NCBI GenBank assembly: GCA_022825265.1
Contig: JAJDXE010000005.1
Span: 97,088 to 161,087 of the forward strand
DNA: 64,000 bases
From: Dehalococcoidia bacterium
GTDB taxonomy: Bacteria; Chloroflexota; Dehalococcoidia; Bin125
Direction of reading: 5' to 3'
The position numbers and the translations under genes were made by a program. Of this stretch, positions 1 through 7,153 are shown piece by piece. How positions within the stretch are numbered: the first letter of the stretch is position 1; the number at the start of each line of letters is the position of its first letter. A model generated the notes under the pieces. The model was given only the letters and a program-made list of their open reading frames with translations, was not told where the DNA came from and searched no databases.

Positions 1-2
1 CC

Positions 3-677
3 CACCTGCTCGACGTCGTCGACCTCACCGAGGACGCCGACCGCCGCATCGGCGGCTATTCCGGCGGCATGCAGCGCCGGCTTGACCTCGCCTCCGCCCT
101 CGTCCACTCGCCCTCGATCATTTTCCTCGACGAACCAACCACCGGCCTCGACCCCGTCTCCCGACAGAACCTCTGGGAGTACATCCAACGGCTCAACCGC
201 GAGGACGGCGTCACCTTCTTCCTCACCACCCAGTACCTCGAAGAGGCCGACCAGCTCTGCGACGAGATCGCCATCCTCGACGCTGGTGAGATCGTCCAGC
301 AAGGTACCCCCGATCAGCTCAAGGCCACCGTCTCCGCGGACGTCATCTACGTCCAGGTCGAGGGCGACGAGCGAGCCCAGCTCCGAGCCGTCTCCGCGCT
401 GCTGCCCCTGCCCAACGTCGAGGACGCCAACTGGGACTTCAGCGAAGGCATCGCCGTCTACAGCAAGAGTGGACACGACACCCTCCCCCGGGTCGTCCGC
501 ACCCTCGACGAGGAAGGCCTGCCCTTCAGCAACCTCCGACTCTCCCGAGCCACCCTCGACGACGTCTTCTTCAAGGCCACCGGACATCGCATCGAACCCG
601 GCGACCCATCCGGCCAAACAGCTGGCCAAACAGCCGGCCAGTCAACCGGACAGCAAACGCAGGGCGGCCCGGCATGA
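3..677 (+). CDS. ABC-2 type exporter, ATP-binding subunit (5' end missing)
   Basis: Cytoplasmic ATPase that powers the membrane subunit encoded next. The window begins inside the gene, so Walker A is not visible. The 224-residue fragment shows the ABC signature YSGGMQRR (fragment residues 19-26), Walker B with D-loop IIFLDEPTTGLD (39-50) and an H-loop-like segment FFLTTQYLEEAD. The last ~80 residues form the extra C-terminal domain seen in DrrA/CcmA-type exporters and end in a Gly/Gln/Thr-rich tail with GQTAGQTAGQSTG. Its TGA overlaps the permease ATG as ATGA, indicating translational coupling. DrrA-like drug or lipid export is the nearest family; the substrate cannot be read from sequence. 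Confidence 0.93.
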   Translation, partial: HLLDVVDLTEDADRRIGGYSGGMQRRLDLASALVHSPSIIFLDEPTTGLDPVSRQNLWEYIQRLNREDGVTFFLTTQYLEEADQLCDEIAILDAGEIVQQGTPDQLKATVSADVIYVQVEGDERAQLRAVSALLPLPNVEDANWDFSEGIAVYSKSGHDTLPRVVRTLDEEGLPFSNLRLSRATLDDVFFKATGHRIEPGDPSGQTAGQTAGQSTGQQTQGGPA

Positions 678-1564
678 GCACCGCCCAGGCCCCGACCGAA
701 CTCCCATCCTCGGCCTCACAGGACGCTGGACCGCTGCGAATCCTCACCGACGCCCGCTACCTCGCCATGCGAGCCATCCGCGAGTCCCTGCGTCAGCCCG
801 GCGTCGAGATCACCAACATCTTCATCCCTCTCTTCTTCCTTGCCGTCTCCACCGGCGCGATCGCCAACTTCTCCGAGCGCGGCTTCGGCGTCGAAAACTA
901 CCTCGCCTTCCAGCTCCCCGTCGCCGTCCTCCAGGCCGTCGCCGGATCGTCCTCCGCTTCCGGGATCGCCATCGTCCTCGACATGGAGCGCGGATACTTC
1001 GACAAGCTGCTCCTCACGCCCGCCTCGCGCTGGTCCCTGATCATCGGCCGCGTCTGGGCCGACGCCGTCCGCGCCATCTTCTTCGCCTCGATCATGCTGA
1101 TCGCCGCCCTGGTCGCCGGCTCCGGTATGGCCACTGGCGTCGGCGGAGCCATCCTCATCCTCATCATCGCCGGACTCTTCGGCGGCGCCTACAGCGGCAT
1201 CGGCATCTTTATTGCTATGCGCACCGGCAACGCCCAGGCCGCCCAGGCCGGATTCCTGCTCTTCTTCCCCCTGCTCTTCATGGCTCCCGCCTTCGCTCCG
1301 CTCGCCGTCTTCGACGACTGGCTCCGCATCATCGCCACCATCAACCCCGTCACCTACATCATGGAAGGCATGCGCGGCCTCGTCATGGAGGGCTACGCCT
1401 GGCCAATCACCGAGGGCGGCCAAATCGTCTTCGGAGAAGACGGCCTGCCCAAGACCAAGGATCCCCCCGCCCTCCACTGGGCCTTCGTCTCCCTCGCCGG
1501 CTTCAGCGTCTTCACCCTCACCATCGCCTCCCTCGCCCTCCGAGCCCGCACCCGCGCCGACTAA
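674..1564 (+). CDS. ABC-2 type transporter, permease subunit
   Basis: Integral membrane partner of the ATPase just upstream (4-nt ATGA overlap). The 296-residue length and about six hydrophobic stretches, beginning near ITNIFIPLFFLAVSTG (residues ~43-58), fit the ABC-2 permease family. Family-typical features are the cytoplasmic patch RGYFDKLLLTPASR after the second membrane segment, where ABC-2 permeases contact their ATPase, and the conserved NPVTYIMEGMRGL near the last helices. It probably forms a homodimer with two ATPases to export a drug, polyketide or lipid; the cargo is unknown. The downstream gap carries a dispersed palindromic repeat rather than another transporter gene, so the operon probably ends here. 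Confidence 0.92.
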   Translation: MSTAQAPTELPSSASQDAGPLRILTDARYLAMRAIRESLRQPGVEITNIFIPLFFLAVSTGAIANFSERGFGVENYLAFQLPVAVLQAVAGSSSASGIAIVLDMERGYFDKLLLTPASRWSLIIGRVWADAVRAIFFASIMLIAALVAGSGMATGVGGAILILIIAGLFGGAYSGIGIFIAMRTGNAQAAQAGFLLFFPLLFMAPAFAPLAVFDDWLRIIATINPVTYIMEGMRGLVMEGYAWPITEGGQIVFGEDGLPKTKDPPALHWAFVSLAGFSVFTLTIASLALRARTRAD

Positions 1565-1604
1565 CCTCCACTCACCAAACCTCCGACAGATCCGCACTCC
1601 CTTT

Positions 1605-1643
1605 CCTCCCCCTCTCAGGGGGAGGTGCCGAAGGCGGAGGGGG
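1605..1643 (+). repeat. Dispersed palindromic repeat, copy A
   Basis: A hairpin CCTCCCCCTCTCAGGGGGAGG is followed by a short spacer and the tail GGCGGAGGGGG. The same architecture recurs at 5304-5344, 10086-10126 and, inverted, 33484-33525. It lies in the 148-bp gap between the ABC permease and the Cu/Zn-SOD gene and could also act as a transcription attenuator. Confidence 0.75.
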
Positions 1644-1712
1644 TCGACTGCTCGAAACTCCTACTCCGATATCGTACCTTTCGGAGTTCCCCATAGAGAG
1701 CAAGAGGTCCCC

Positions 1713-2489
1713 ATGCTCACACTCTTCAATCCCAGAGCGAAACTGTTCGCCCCCGTAGCCCTCATCGCCACGGCCCTGATCGCCATCACAGCCACCGCCC
1801 TGATCACCGCCGGCGGATCCGACACAACCACGCAGGACGTCCGAATCCTCGCCCGCAACACCACCACCGGCGCGACCGAGGTCGCACTCCAGGTCCGCAA
1901 CGCCGACCAAACCTGGGGCGAACGAATTCTCCCCCGAGAGCGATTCCTCGCCGCCGACTCCGAACCCGGCCGCTGGCGATCCAGCACGACAATCCACATC
2001 GAATCGGAAGAAAGTGTCGTCCCCGACGCCGTCGGCGCAACCGCGACCGCCGAGATGCGCGGCCCCGACGGTGATTCCATGGGAACCGTCACCATCATCC
2101 AGGGACCGCGCGGCCTCCTGATCCAGGCGCGCCTGACTGGCGTGCCCGAGGGCTGGCACGGATTCCACATCCACGAAACAGGATCCTGCGAGCCCGACTT
2201 CTCGGCCGCCGGAGGCCACTACGACCCCACCGGCATCGGTCACGGAGTGCTGCACGAGGGCGGACATCACCCCGGCGACACGGTCAACATCTACGCACAC
2301 TCCGACGGTGTCGCCAACGCCGACCAGTACACGGTCGACGCCACCCTCGGCGCCGGCACGACGACCCTCTTCGACGCCGACGGCTCCGCCATCATCGTCC
2401 ACGAAGGCCCCGACAGCTACGGCGCAGACCCCGGAGCAGGCGCGCGCATCGCCTGCGGCGTCATCGTCCTCGATCAGCCGGACAGCTAG
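1713..2489 (+). CDS. sodC: Secreted Cu/Zn superoxide dismutase with extra N-terminal module
   Basis: Converts superoxide to peroxide and oxygen outside the cytoplasm. The ATG at 1713 is preceded by an AAGAGG Shine-Dalgarno. Residues 11-33 form an uncleaved-anchor or signal-peptide-like hydrophobic stretch. Residues ~41-92 are an additional small module (VRILAR ... LPRERFL ... RWRSS) that also occurs in the large protease at 38277. The SodC domain spans ~108-255: Cu/Zn ligands GFHIHE (His152, His154), AGGHYDP (His169), further His177/His185 with Asp189, and IIVHEGPD (His230). The disulfide pair is Cys159 and Cys248 (RIACGVI). All metal-site residues look intact, so an active enzyme is expected. 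A nickel SOD gene follows 43 bp downstream. Confidence 0.93.
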   Translation: MLTLFNPRAKLFAPVALIATALIAITATALITAGGSDTTTQDVRILARNTTTGATEVALQVRNADQTWGERILPRERFLAADSEPGRWRSSTTIHIESEESVVPDAVGATATAEMRGPDGDSMGTVTIIQGPRGLLIQARLTGVPEGWHGFHIHETGSCEPDFSAAGGHYDPTGIGHGVLHEGGHHPGDTVNIYAHSDGVANADQYTVDATLGAGTTTLFDADGSAIIVHEGPDSYGADPGAGARIACGVIVLDQPDS

Positions 2490-2498
2490 TACACTCTG

Positions 2499-2514
2499 TG
2501 CGGAACCAACCGCA
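2499..2514 (+). promoter_or_regulatory. Inverted repeat between sodC and sodN
   Basis: TGCGG-AACCAA-CCGCA, a perfect 5-6-5 inverted repeat, sits 18 bp before the sodN ATG. A weak -10-like TACACT lies just upstream, around 2490. It could be an operator (for example for a nickel or redox regulator) or an mRNA hairpin; no regulator gene is nearby. Confidence 0.35.
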
Positions 2515-2532
2515 CCATTGAAGGAGCACCGC

Positions 2533-2937
2533 ATGTCCTTGTTCGAAACCGCTTCCGCCCACTGCGACCTGCCCTGCGGCGTCTACGACCCCGCCCAGGC
2601 CAAGATCGAAGCCATGTCCGTCCTCAAGTCGATGGAGAAGTACAACGACTCCGACGACCACGACTTCAAGGCCCGCTGCACCATCGTCAAGGAACAGCGC
2701 GCCGAGGAAGTCAAGCACCACCTCTGGGTCCTCTGGACCGACTTCTTCAAGCCCCACCACCTCGAGGCCGACTCGTCAATCCACGAGCTGATGTGGAACG
2801 CCACCAAGGTCGCCGGCGAAGCCAAGAAGACCAACGACGTCGCCAAGGGCCAGGAACTCATCGACCTGATCGACCAGATCAGCGAAAAGTTCTGGGCCAC
2901 CGCCGAAGGCCCCGGCGCCGGCGTCTACGCCCAGTAG
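2533..2937 (+). CDS. sodN: Nickel superoxide dismutase
   Basis: 134-residue precursor of Ni-SOD. The nickel hook HCDLPCGVYDP (residues 10-20) is exact: after removal of a nine-residue propeptide MSLFETASA, His10 becomes the N-terminal ligand and Cys11 and Cys15 the thiolate ligands. The rest is the four-helix bundle typical of the family, and the total length is normal. An AAGGAG site six bases before ATG fixes the start. The propeptide is shorter than in many cyanobacterial and actinobacterial forms. The sodX-type maturation protease often found next to sodN is not in this neighbourhood. A strong terminator follows. No signal peptide is seen, so the enzyme is probably cytoplasmic. Confidence 0.97.
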   Translation: MSLFETASAHCDLPCGVYDPAQAKIEAMSVLKSMEKYNDSDDHDFKARCTIVKEQRAEEVKHHLWVLWTDFFKPHHLEADSSIHELMWNATKVAGEAKKTNDVAKGQELIDLIDQISEKFWATAEGPGAGVYAQ

Positions 2938-2963
2938 CCCCCCAAAACCCACAGCAACCCAAA

Positions 2964-2987
2964 GCGGCCCGTCACCCGACGGGCCGC
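2964..2987 (+). terminator. Terminator hairpin after sodN
   Basis: GCGGCCCGTC-ACCC-GACGGGCCGC is a perfect 10-bp stem with a 4-nt loop, 26 bp after the sodN stop. There is no long T-run, but this fits the high-GC style of the other terminator in the window. Confidence 0.85.
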
Positions 2988-3033
2988 CTGCTGTGTGTTG
3001 GCTGGACAGGCCAGTCGTCGCTTCCCCAACTCC

Positions 3034-3058
3034 CGTCACTCCCGCGCAGGCGGGAATC
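3034..3058 (+). repeat. Short palindromic dispersed repeat (CGTCACTCCCGC type)
   Basis: CGTCACTCCCGC followed by GCAGGCGGGAATC forms a TCCCGC/GCGGGA hairpin. It resembles the widespread CGTCATTCCCGC-GCGGGAATC repeats of many bacteria. It lies just before the end of the convergent DUF7002-like gene. Confidence 0.6.
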
Positions 3059-3066
3059 TCGCCCTC

Positions 3067-3714
3067 TCACCGCCGCCAAACCGGCTCGCCAGGCTCACCG
3101 CCCCTCCGCGAATCGACTGAAATCACAAACCGCCGCATATCCGGGACCGCATAATCCACCGTCAGCTCGACGAGTCCCCGAAAGCCGGAACCCTCCCACC
3201 GCTCGGGCAAGCTCTGAAAAGTCGCCTTCGATCGTTTGGCTGGCCGCCGCCGCGCGTACCCCGAGTTGATGCGGGAAACGGTCACGTCGTCGGCGTACGC
3301 ATCCAGTAATGCCTTGGTGTCCACTGTCAGGACATCATGCGTTTGGTTGCCATAGGCACCGAGCATCCCCTGCAGCTTGTCCTCGCAGACCCAGAAGAAC
3401 ACTTTTCGATTGAGGAACTCGTACCACTGCTCCGGAGCCATATCGATCAAGGCGGATCGCAACGCATTGGGTGGCATAGGCCGCTGATCGCGCACGACAG
3501 CCTCGCCGTGGATGCGGTGGCTGATCATCTCGCACTCGGCTCGCCATTGCGACTCAAGGGCCTCCCTCCGAGGGCCAGATTTCTCAAACAGATCGAGCAG
3601 AGCCGAAGTACTCAGCAATCCGTGCCGCTGGATGCTCGCCCAACTCCCCGACTCCGCCATGTGATACAGATTCGGGTACAACTCGGCGAACTCATGGATC
3701 AACGCTTCACGCAT
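3067..3714 (-). CDS. DUF7002-like protein
   Basis: 215-residue soluble protein with no signal or membrane segment. The N-terminal LYHMAESGSWASIQRHGLLS (residues ~16-35) resembles the start of DUF7002 proteins, and more distantly the substrate-loop start of ADP-ribosyltransferases such as DarT, which also use an ...SI..HGLLS pattern. The middle contains VFFWVCEDKLQGML; the C-terminus is basic and rich in Arg. The function is not established, and the ADP-ribosyltransferase link is my inference from the motif only. It lies head-to-tail with a toxin-antitoxin pair on the same strand, in a block of accessory genes next to tRNA-Arg, so a role in stress or phage defence is possible but unproven. Confidence 0.6.
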   Translation of the reverse strand: MREALIHEFAELYPNLYHMAESGSWASIQRHGLLSTSALLDLFEKSGPRREALESQWRAECEMISHRIHGEAVVRDQRPMPPNALRSALIDMAPEQWYEFLNRKVFFWVCEDKLQGMLGAYGNQTHDVLTVDTKALLDAYADDVTVSRINSGYARRRPAKRSKATFQSLPERWEGSGFRGLVELTVDYAVPDMRRFVISVDSRRGGEPGEPVWRR

Positions 3715-3812
3715 GTTGTGGCCTCTCAGAGATTGCTGCGTTCACCGTGTTGTTCGCCGATGAGGGCAGTGCAGAGCGAGCCAATCCCCCGGAGGTGCCC
3801 CTAACCCGCCTA

Positions 3813-4190
3813 TCAGCAGTACTCTGCCCCCTCCGACTCAGCCACCCCGGCCGACATCGCCGACGCCCCCGGATAACCGCTCGCCTTGACATCCAGGTGG
3901 ACGCCCTCGTGATCCTGGAGGCAGGCAATCACCTGAAACAGGTTCCGCGCCTGCGGATTGCCGGACGGACCAAACATCCGCATCAGGCCCTTCGGTTGTC
4001 TGGCCGTGAGCGAACCCAGCTCGTTGAAGCCGATCGTGGCGTTGATGTAGTCGCGGAGCACGAGCTTGCCCGTCTCCACGTCCCCGCTCAACAGGCATTC
4101 CACGCCCTCCTGCAGCAACGCCCGACGAAACTCCGGGTCGCGCTGCGCCCGCGCCCGCACCGTCTCCTTGAAGTCACGAGTCAGTGCCAT
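3813..4190 (-). CDS. Antitoxin of HigBA-type pair
   Basis: 125-residue DNA-binding antitoxin-type protein. The N-terminal half (ALTRDFKETVRARA, residues 2-15; VLRDYINATIGFNELG, ~44-59) and the segment KGLMRMFGPSGNP (~67-79), which reads as a helix-turn-helix, match regulators that pair with Gp49/HigB-like toxins. It starts three bases after the toxin stop, so toxin precedes antitoxin as in higBA operons. It should neutralise the toxin and repress the shared promoter, whose inverted repeat is at 4533-4548. The C-terminus beyond LDVKASG carries an Ala/Gly/Ser-rich tail that looks dispensable. Confidence 0.8.
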   Translation of the reverse strand: MALTRDFKETVRARAQRDPEFRRALLQEGVECLLSGDVETGKLVLRDYINATIGFNELGSLTARQPKGLMRMFGPSGNPQARNLFQVIACLQDHEGVHLDVKASGYPGASAMSAGVAESEGAEYC

Positions 4191-4193
4191 CGT

Positions 4194-4523
4194 TCACTCC
4201 TCTCGTCGCTTGCGGGCTTTGTAGTCCTCCCACAGCGCCCGTGCGCGCTCAATGTCTCGCTGCTGCCTTCTCTTGGTGCCGCCGCCAAGCAGGATGATCA
4301 GTCGCTCGCCGTCGCGTCCGAGGTAGATCCGGTACCCCGGCCCCGAGTGGATGCGATGCGCCAGCACACCGCCGCCGACGGTCTTGAGGTTGGCTAGGTT
4401 GCCCAACTCCATTCGTGCCAGCGCCGTGTGCATCTTGGCCGCTGCGCCCGCGTCGAGGCCGTCGAACCAACGACCGAAAGGAGATCGTCCTCTCTCGTCG
4501 ATGTACTCTCTGACCTCAATCAC
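4194..4523 (-). CDS. RelE/HigB-like toxin (Gp49 family)
   Basis: 109-residue toxin of the RelE/ParE superfamily, expected to cleave mRNA on the ribosome and inhibit translation. The start MIEVREYIDERGRSPFGRWF and the central GGGVLAHRIHSGPGYRIYLG (residues ~50-69), together with the C-terminal KRRQQRDIERARALWEDY, match the phage-derived Gp49-like subgroup. The GTG start is preceded by GGGAAG. It is the first gene of the pair, with the antitoxin three bases downstream. Length is normal and the protein appears intact. Confidence 0.85.
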   Translation of the reverse strand: MIEVREYIDERGRSPFGRWFDGLDAGAAAKMHTALARMELGNLANLKTVGGGVLAHRIHSGPGYRIYLGRDGERLIILLGGGTKRRQQRDIERARALWEDYKARKRREE

Positions 4524-4532
4524 CTTCCCATA

Positions 4533-4548
4533 GTAACGTATCAGTTAC
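4533..4548 (-). promoter_or_regulatory. Inverted-repeat operator of toxin-antitoxin operon
   Basis: GTAAC-GTATCA-GTTAC is a 5-6-5 inverted repeat ending ten bases before the toxin GTG. A -10-like TACTAT lies between it and the start. The position suits autorepression by the antitoxin or toxin-antitoxin complex. Confidence 0.5.
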
Positions 4549-4658
4549 CAAAACTGCACGCTTCCACGCCTCACCCACCATCCCCCAACCGCAAACCCCG
4601 ACACACCATCCGCCTCCAAACCGCGCTAACGTTCGACAGAGAACAGGAGTGCGGCAGA

Positions 4659-5471
4659 ATGAACATCTCACCCAGGCGACGCCGGCGCATGCAGCGCGAA
4701 CACCAGCTCCGACAAAACGGACACACCCTCGAGTACATCGCCGACAAGCTCAAGGTCTCTGTCGCCACCGTCCACGACGACCTGCGCCTGCTCGAGACCA
4801 ACTGGGACGACTTCGCACGGGCCACCCGTCACGACCTGCTCCTCCAACAGATCACCCGCGTCAACCGCCGCATCAGCCAACTCCTCAACTGGAAACCCCC
4901 TGGCCCGGAATCCAGAATCACCATTGACGAGTTCATTCGCATACAGGCCCTCAACGCCCAGAGCCTCAACGCCGCCAATCGCGAACTCCGCCTGCTCCTC
5001 CGCGAACTCCCGCCCGACGCCCGCCCCGGCAGCGGTGAGGTCATCGAGATCGAACTCGCCGACTACCCCGACCACGAACTCGCCGACCCTGTAGAAACCC
5101 GAAAAAACCTGAAAAAACCTGAAAGCCCACAGCCCGCGATCCCGCAGAAAACACAGCAGATCAGCGCCTCAGAGGTCCCGGAAAAAATTTTCCCCGAAAA
5201 CCTGAAACCCGGCGAAGACCTGCCCCGCAACACCGGTCGCAACAAGCCCTGCCCTTGCGGCAGCGGCCGCAAACGCAAACACTGCCACCCCCAACACGAA
5301 AAATCTCCCCTGCTGGGGGAGATGTCACGGAGTGACAGAGGGGGCCTCCCGCCCGACATCGAAGCCGAGGTCCGACGCCTCACCCGCCAATTCGAAGCCG
5401 CCGACAGAAACAACGACGAGCTTGCCCAGGTCAGGGCACTGGAGAAGCTGGCCGCCCTCCCCGGCAAGTAA
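4659..5471 (+). CDS. HTH and SEC-C zinc-motif protein
   Basis: 270-residue protein of unknown role. Residues ~9-48 look like a helix-turn-helix (NGHTLEYIADKLKVSVATVH) of the kind found in terminase-small-subunit and phage-type regulators. A helical middle region follows (to ~115), then a charged linker with repeated KNLKKPE. The SEC-C zinc motif CPCGSGRKRKHCH is at residues 198-210, with Cys198, Cys200, Cys209 and His210 in place. Directly after it, residues ~216-230 (SPLLGEMSRSDRGGL) are encoded by a dispersed palindromic repeat. The last 40 residues form one charged helix. AGGAG nine bases before ATG 4659 supports this start. It is divergent from the toxin-antitoxin pair and ends 25 bp from the tRNA. 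Confidence 0.7.
   Translation: MNISPRRRRRMQREHQLRQNGHTLEYIADKLKVSVATVHDDLRLLETNWDDFARATRHDLLLQQITRVNRRISQLLNWKPPGPESRITIDEFIRIQALNAQSLNAANRELRLLLRELPPDARPGSGEVIEIELADYPDHELADPVETRKNLKKPESPQPAIPQKTQQISASEVPEKIFPENLKPGEDLPRNTGRNKPCPCGSGRKRKHCHPQHEKSPLLGEMSRSDRGGLPPDIEAEVRRLTRQFEAADRNNDELAQVRALEKLAALPGK
5304..5344 (+). repeat. Dispersed palindromic repeat, copy B, inside a coding region
   Basis: TCTCCCC-TGCT-GGGGGAGA is followed by TGTCAC-GGA-GTGACA and then GAGGGGG. This is the same two-hairpin-plus-G-tail layout as copies at 1605, 10086 and 33484. It lies in frame within the SEC-C protein gene. Confidence 0.8.
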
Positions 5472-5496
5472 CAACCCGTTGGCCACGCAAGCAGCC

Positions 5497-5573
5497 TGGT
5501 CCCCCCGGGAGGACTCGAACCTCCAGCCTACGGATTAGAAGTCCGTCGCTCTGTCCGGTTGAGCTACGGGGGG
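5497..5573 (-). tRNA. tRNA-Arg (TCT anticodon)
   Basis: Read on the minus strand, the acceptor stem CCCCCCG pairs with CGGGGGG; the D-arm is GCTC...AGAGC; the anticodon arm is ACGGA-CTTCTAA-TCCGT with anticodon TCT; the T-arm is GGAGG-TTCGAGT-CCTCC. The 3' CCA is encoded (5497-5499). The lytic transglycosylase stop codon, read on the same strand, ends at 5574, so the tRNA begins immediately after a coding sequence with no spacer. Confidence 0.96.
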
Positions 5574-6974
5574 TCAGCTTTGCGGGGTCCCAGCCTCGTA
5601 GAAGGCGGCCCCGCGCTTGTCCAATGATATGTCGATGTTCTCCCTCTCCGACCTGCCGTCCGGATAGTGAAATTCCAGCACGATCCGCCCCCGATGCGAC
5701 CCCTCCGGCACCCCGCCGGCCGCTGCCGAGAGCTGGATCACCGACCCCTGCGGCCCAGACGCAAACGAGTACCCGCTCCCCAGCGCCACCCCGGCCTGCA
5801 AACCCACCGACAGCCAGCTCGGAGCGCTCACCACCCGCCAGGCCAGCAATCCGCTCCCCGCGTTCTCAATCCGCAACCCAACCCCGCCCTGCGACAGAAC
5901 ACTCGAGGAAAGCTCAAGCTCGCGCTCCAACCCCGCCAGCATCGGCATCCCCAGCAAAGCATCCCGGTCCGCATCCACTCCGCCGTACGTCAAACTCGCC
6001 GACACCGCCCCCGACGGCAGACTCATGTGCATCCGTTCCCGAATCTGGTCAAACGTCTGCCAGAACACATCCGGATCCAGCGCCCCGCCCGGCGTGGTCA
6101 GTCTCGCCACATCGGGCAGCACCACCGGATGAGGATCCCACAACCGCTGACCCCCAACCACCGGAGGATTGATCACGCAACCCAGCACCCGCTCCTGGTA
6201 CGGGTAGTCCCAGTAGTCGCTTCTGTCGGCATCGCAGTCGTACGGCTGTCGGCCAGGATCGTATGTCGGGTTGCCGGGATGGTTAATCCAGGCCCAGCCG
6301 TTGTACGCCCACAGCGCGAAGTACCACGACTCGATGAAGCTTGGATCGCTCTCGCCCACCACCGGGAAGTAGTCCTCGTTCCATTTCTCCGCCAGGATCC
6401 GCGCGCCTGCCGCAATGTTGTAGGCAAAGTGCGAGCCCGCCAACGCTTCGTAGCGCGACGGCAACCCGCCGTCATTGTGAATCGTGCTCGTGATCTGCAT
6501 GATCCCGTACCCGCAGTCCGGCGAGAGCAACGGCGGCCCCAGCGTGCCCCAATCGACGTTCAACGGAGCCATCGCAATCTTGCTCTCAATCCACGCGATC
6601 GCGTACAGCAACTGAGCCGGGATCGTCGCGGAAGCGTCCGCTCGCCGCGGCTCACCCACGGTCAGCGTCGGCAATCGGAAGTCCTGGTCGTGGGGGAACA
6701 GCCGATCCGCTGCCGCGAGCCGCAGCGTCTCCAGATACGTTTGGCGCGACATTTGCGCCTCGAACGATTGCAACGCGAACGGAGGTCCGCCGCCGCTGTA
6801 CCGGCAACTCGTCGGAGCCGCCTCCGCCCCGCTCCAGATCTCGATCGTCGTCGCCCCACGAGGCGCCAACACGCCGAGCAACGCCGCGATCAACACCACC
6901 AACCCGAGCGTCAACCAGAGCAGCAACCGTCGCCGGCGGCGTGGCTTGTACCTGGACCCATCCACTCGCAACAT
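5574..6974 (-). CDS. Membrane-anchored lytic transglycosylase-like protein
   Basis: 466 residues. A basic start (PRRRRR) and a transmembrane helix at ~17-36 place it as an inside-out anchored protein. Residues ~117-230 carry a transglycosylase SLT-like domain: AIAWIESKIA with the candidate catalytic Glu130, CGYGIMQIT (154-162) and AYNIAAGARIL, followed by a WYFALWAYNGW segment. It should cut peptidoglycan glycan strands outside the membrane. The C-terminal ~130 residues look like an immunoglobulin-like beta domain. The same reading frame is open upstream to 7115, but that part is Arg-rich and unlike a signal sequence, so ATG 6974 is preferred despite a weak ribosome site. The stop codon abuts tRNA-Arg. 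Confidence 0.8.
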   Translation of the reverse strand: MLRVDGSRYKPRRRRRLLLWLTLGLVVLIAALLGVLAPRGATTIEIWSGAEAAPTSCRYSGGGPPFALQSFEAQMSRQTYLETLRLAAADRLFPHDQDFRLPTLTVGEPRRADASATIPAQLLYAIAWIESKIAMAPLNVDWGTLGPPLLSPDCGYGIMQITSTIHNDGGLPSRYEALAGSHFAYNIAAGARILAEKWNEDYFPVVGESDPSFIESWYFALWAYNGWAWINHPGNPTYDPGRQPYDCDADRSDYWDYPYQERVLGCVINPPVVGGQRLWDPHPVVLPDVARLTTPGGALDPDVFWQTFDQIRERMHMSLPSGAVSASLTYGGVDADRDALLGMPMLAGLERELELSSSVLSQGGVGLRIENAGSGLLAWRVVSAPSWLSVGLQAGVALGSGYSFASGPQGSVIQLSAAAGGVPEGSHRGRIVLEFHYPDGRSERENIDISLDKRGAAFYEAGTPQS

Positions 6975-7153
6975 CAACCCGTCGGCCCCGCCAGGCCGTG
7001 CCAAGCCGCGCGGCAAAACGCGATGACGCGTGGCGCCACGCGTTCCGACTCTACCATGCACTCCCCTGCATCGACGCTGCGATACTGTGAGCGACAAACG
7101 AGGCGGAGCCCGCATTCGGACCGCCTCATCCAGGGCGTGGACAGGAGGTGCGC

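Noticed and set aside
82..1758. 558-codon + frame over the ABC exporter genes
   Set aside because: Ser/Pro/Arg-rich and out of frame with the clear ABC ATPase and permease.
3067..5573. Complete prophage or integrative element
   Set aside because: No integrase, terminase large subunit, capsid or duplicated tRNA end was found, so only an accessory block is claimed.
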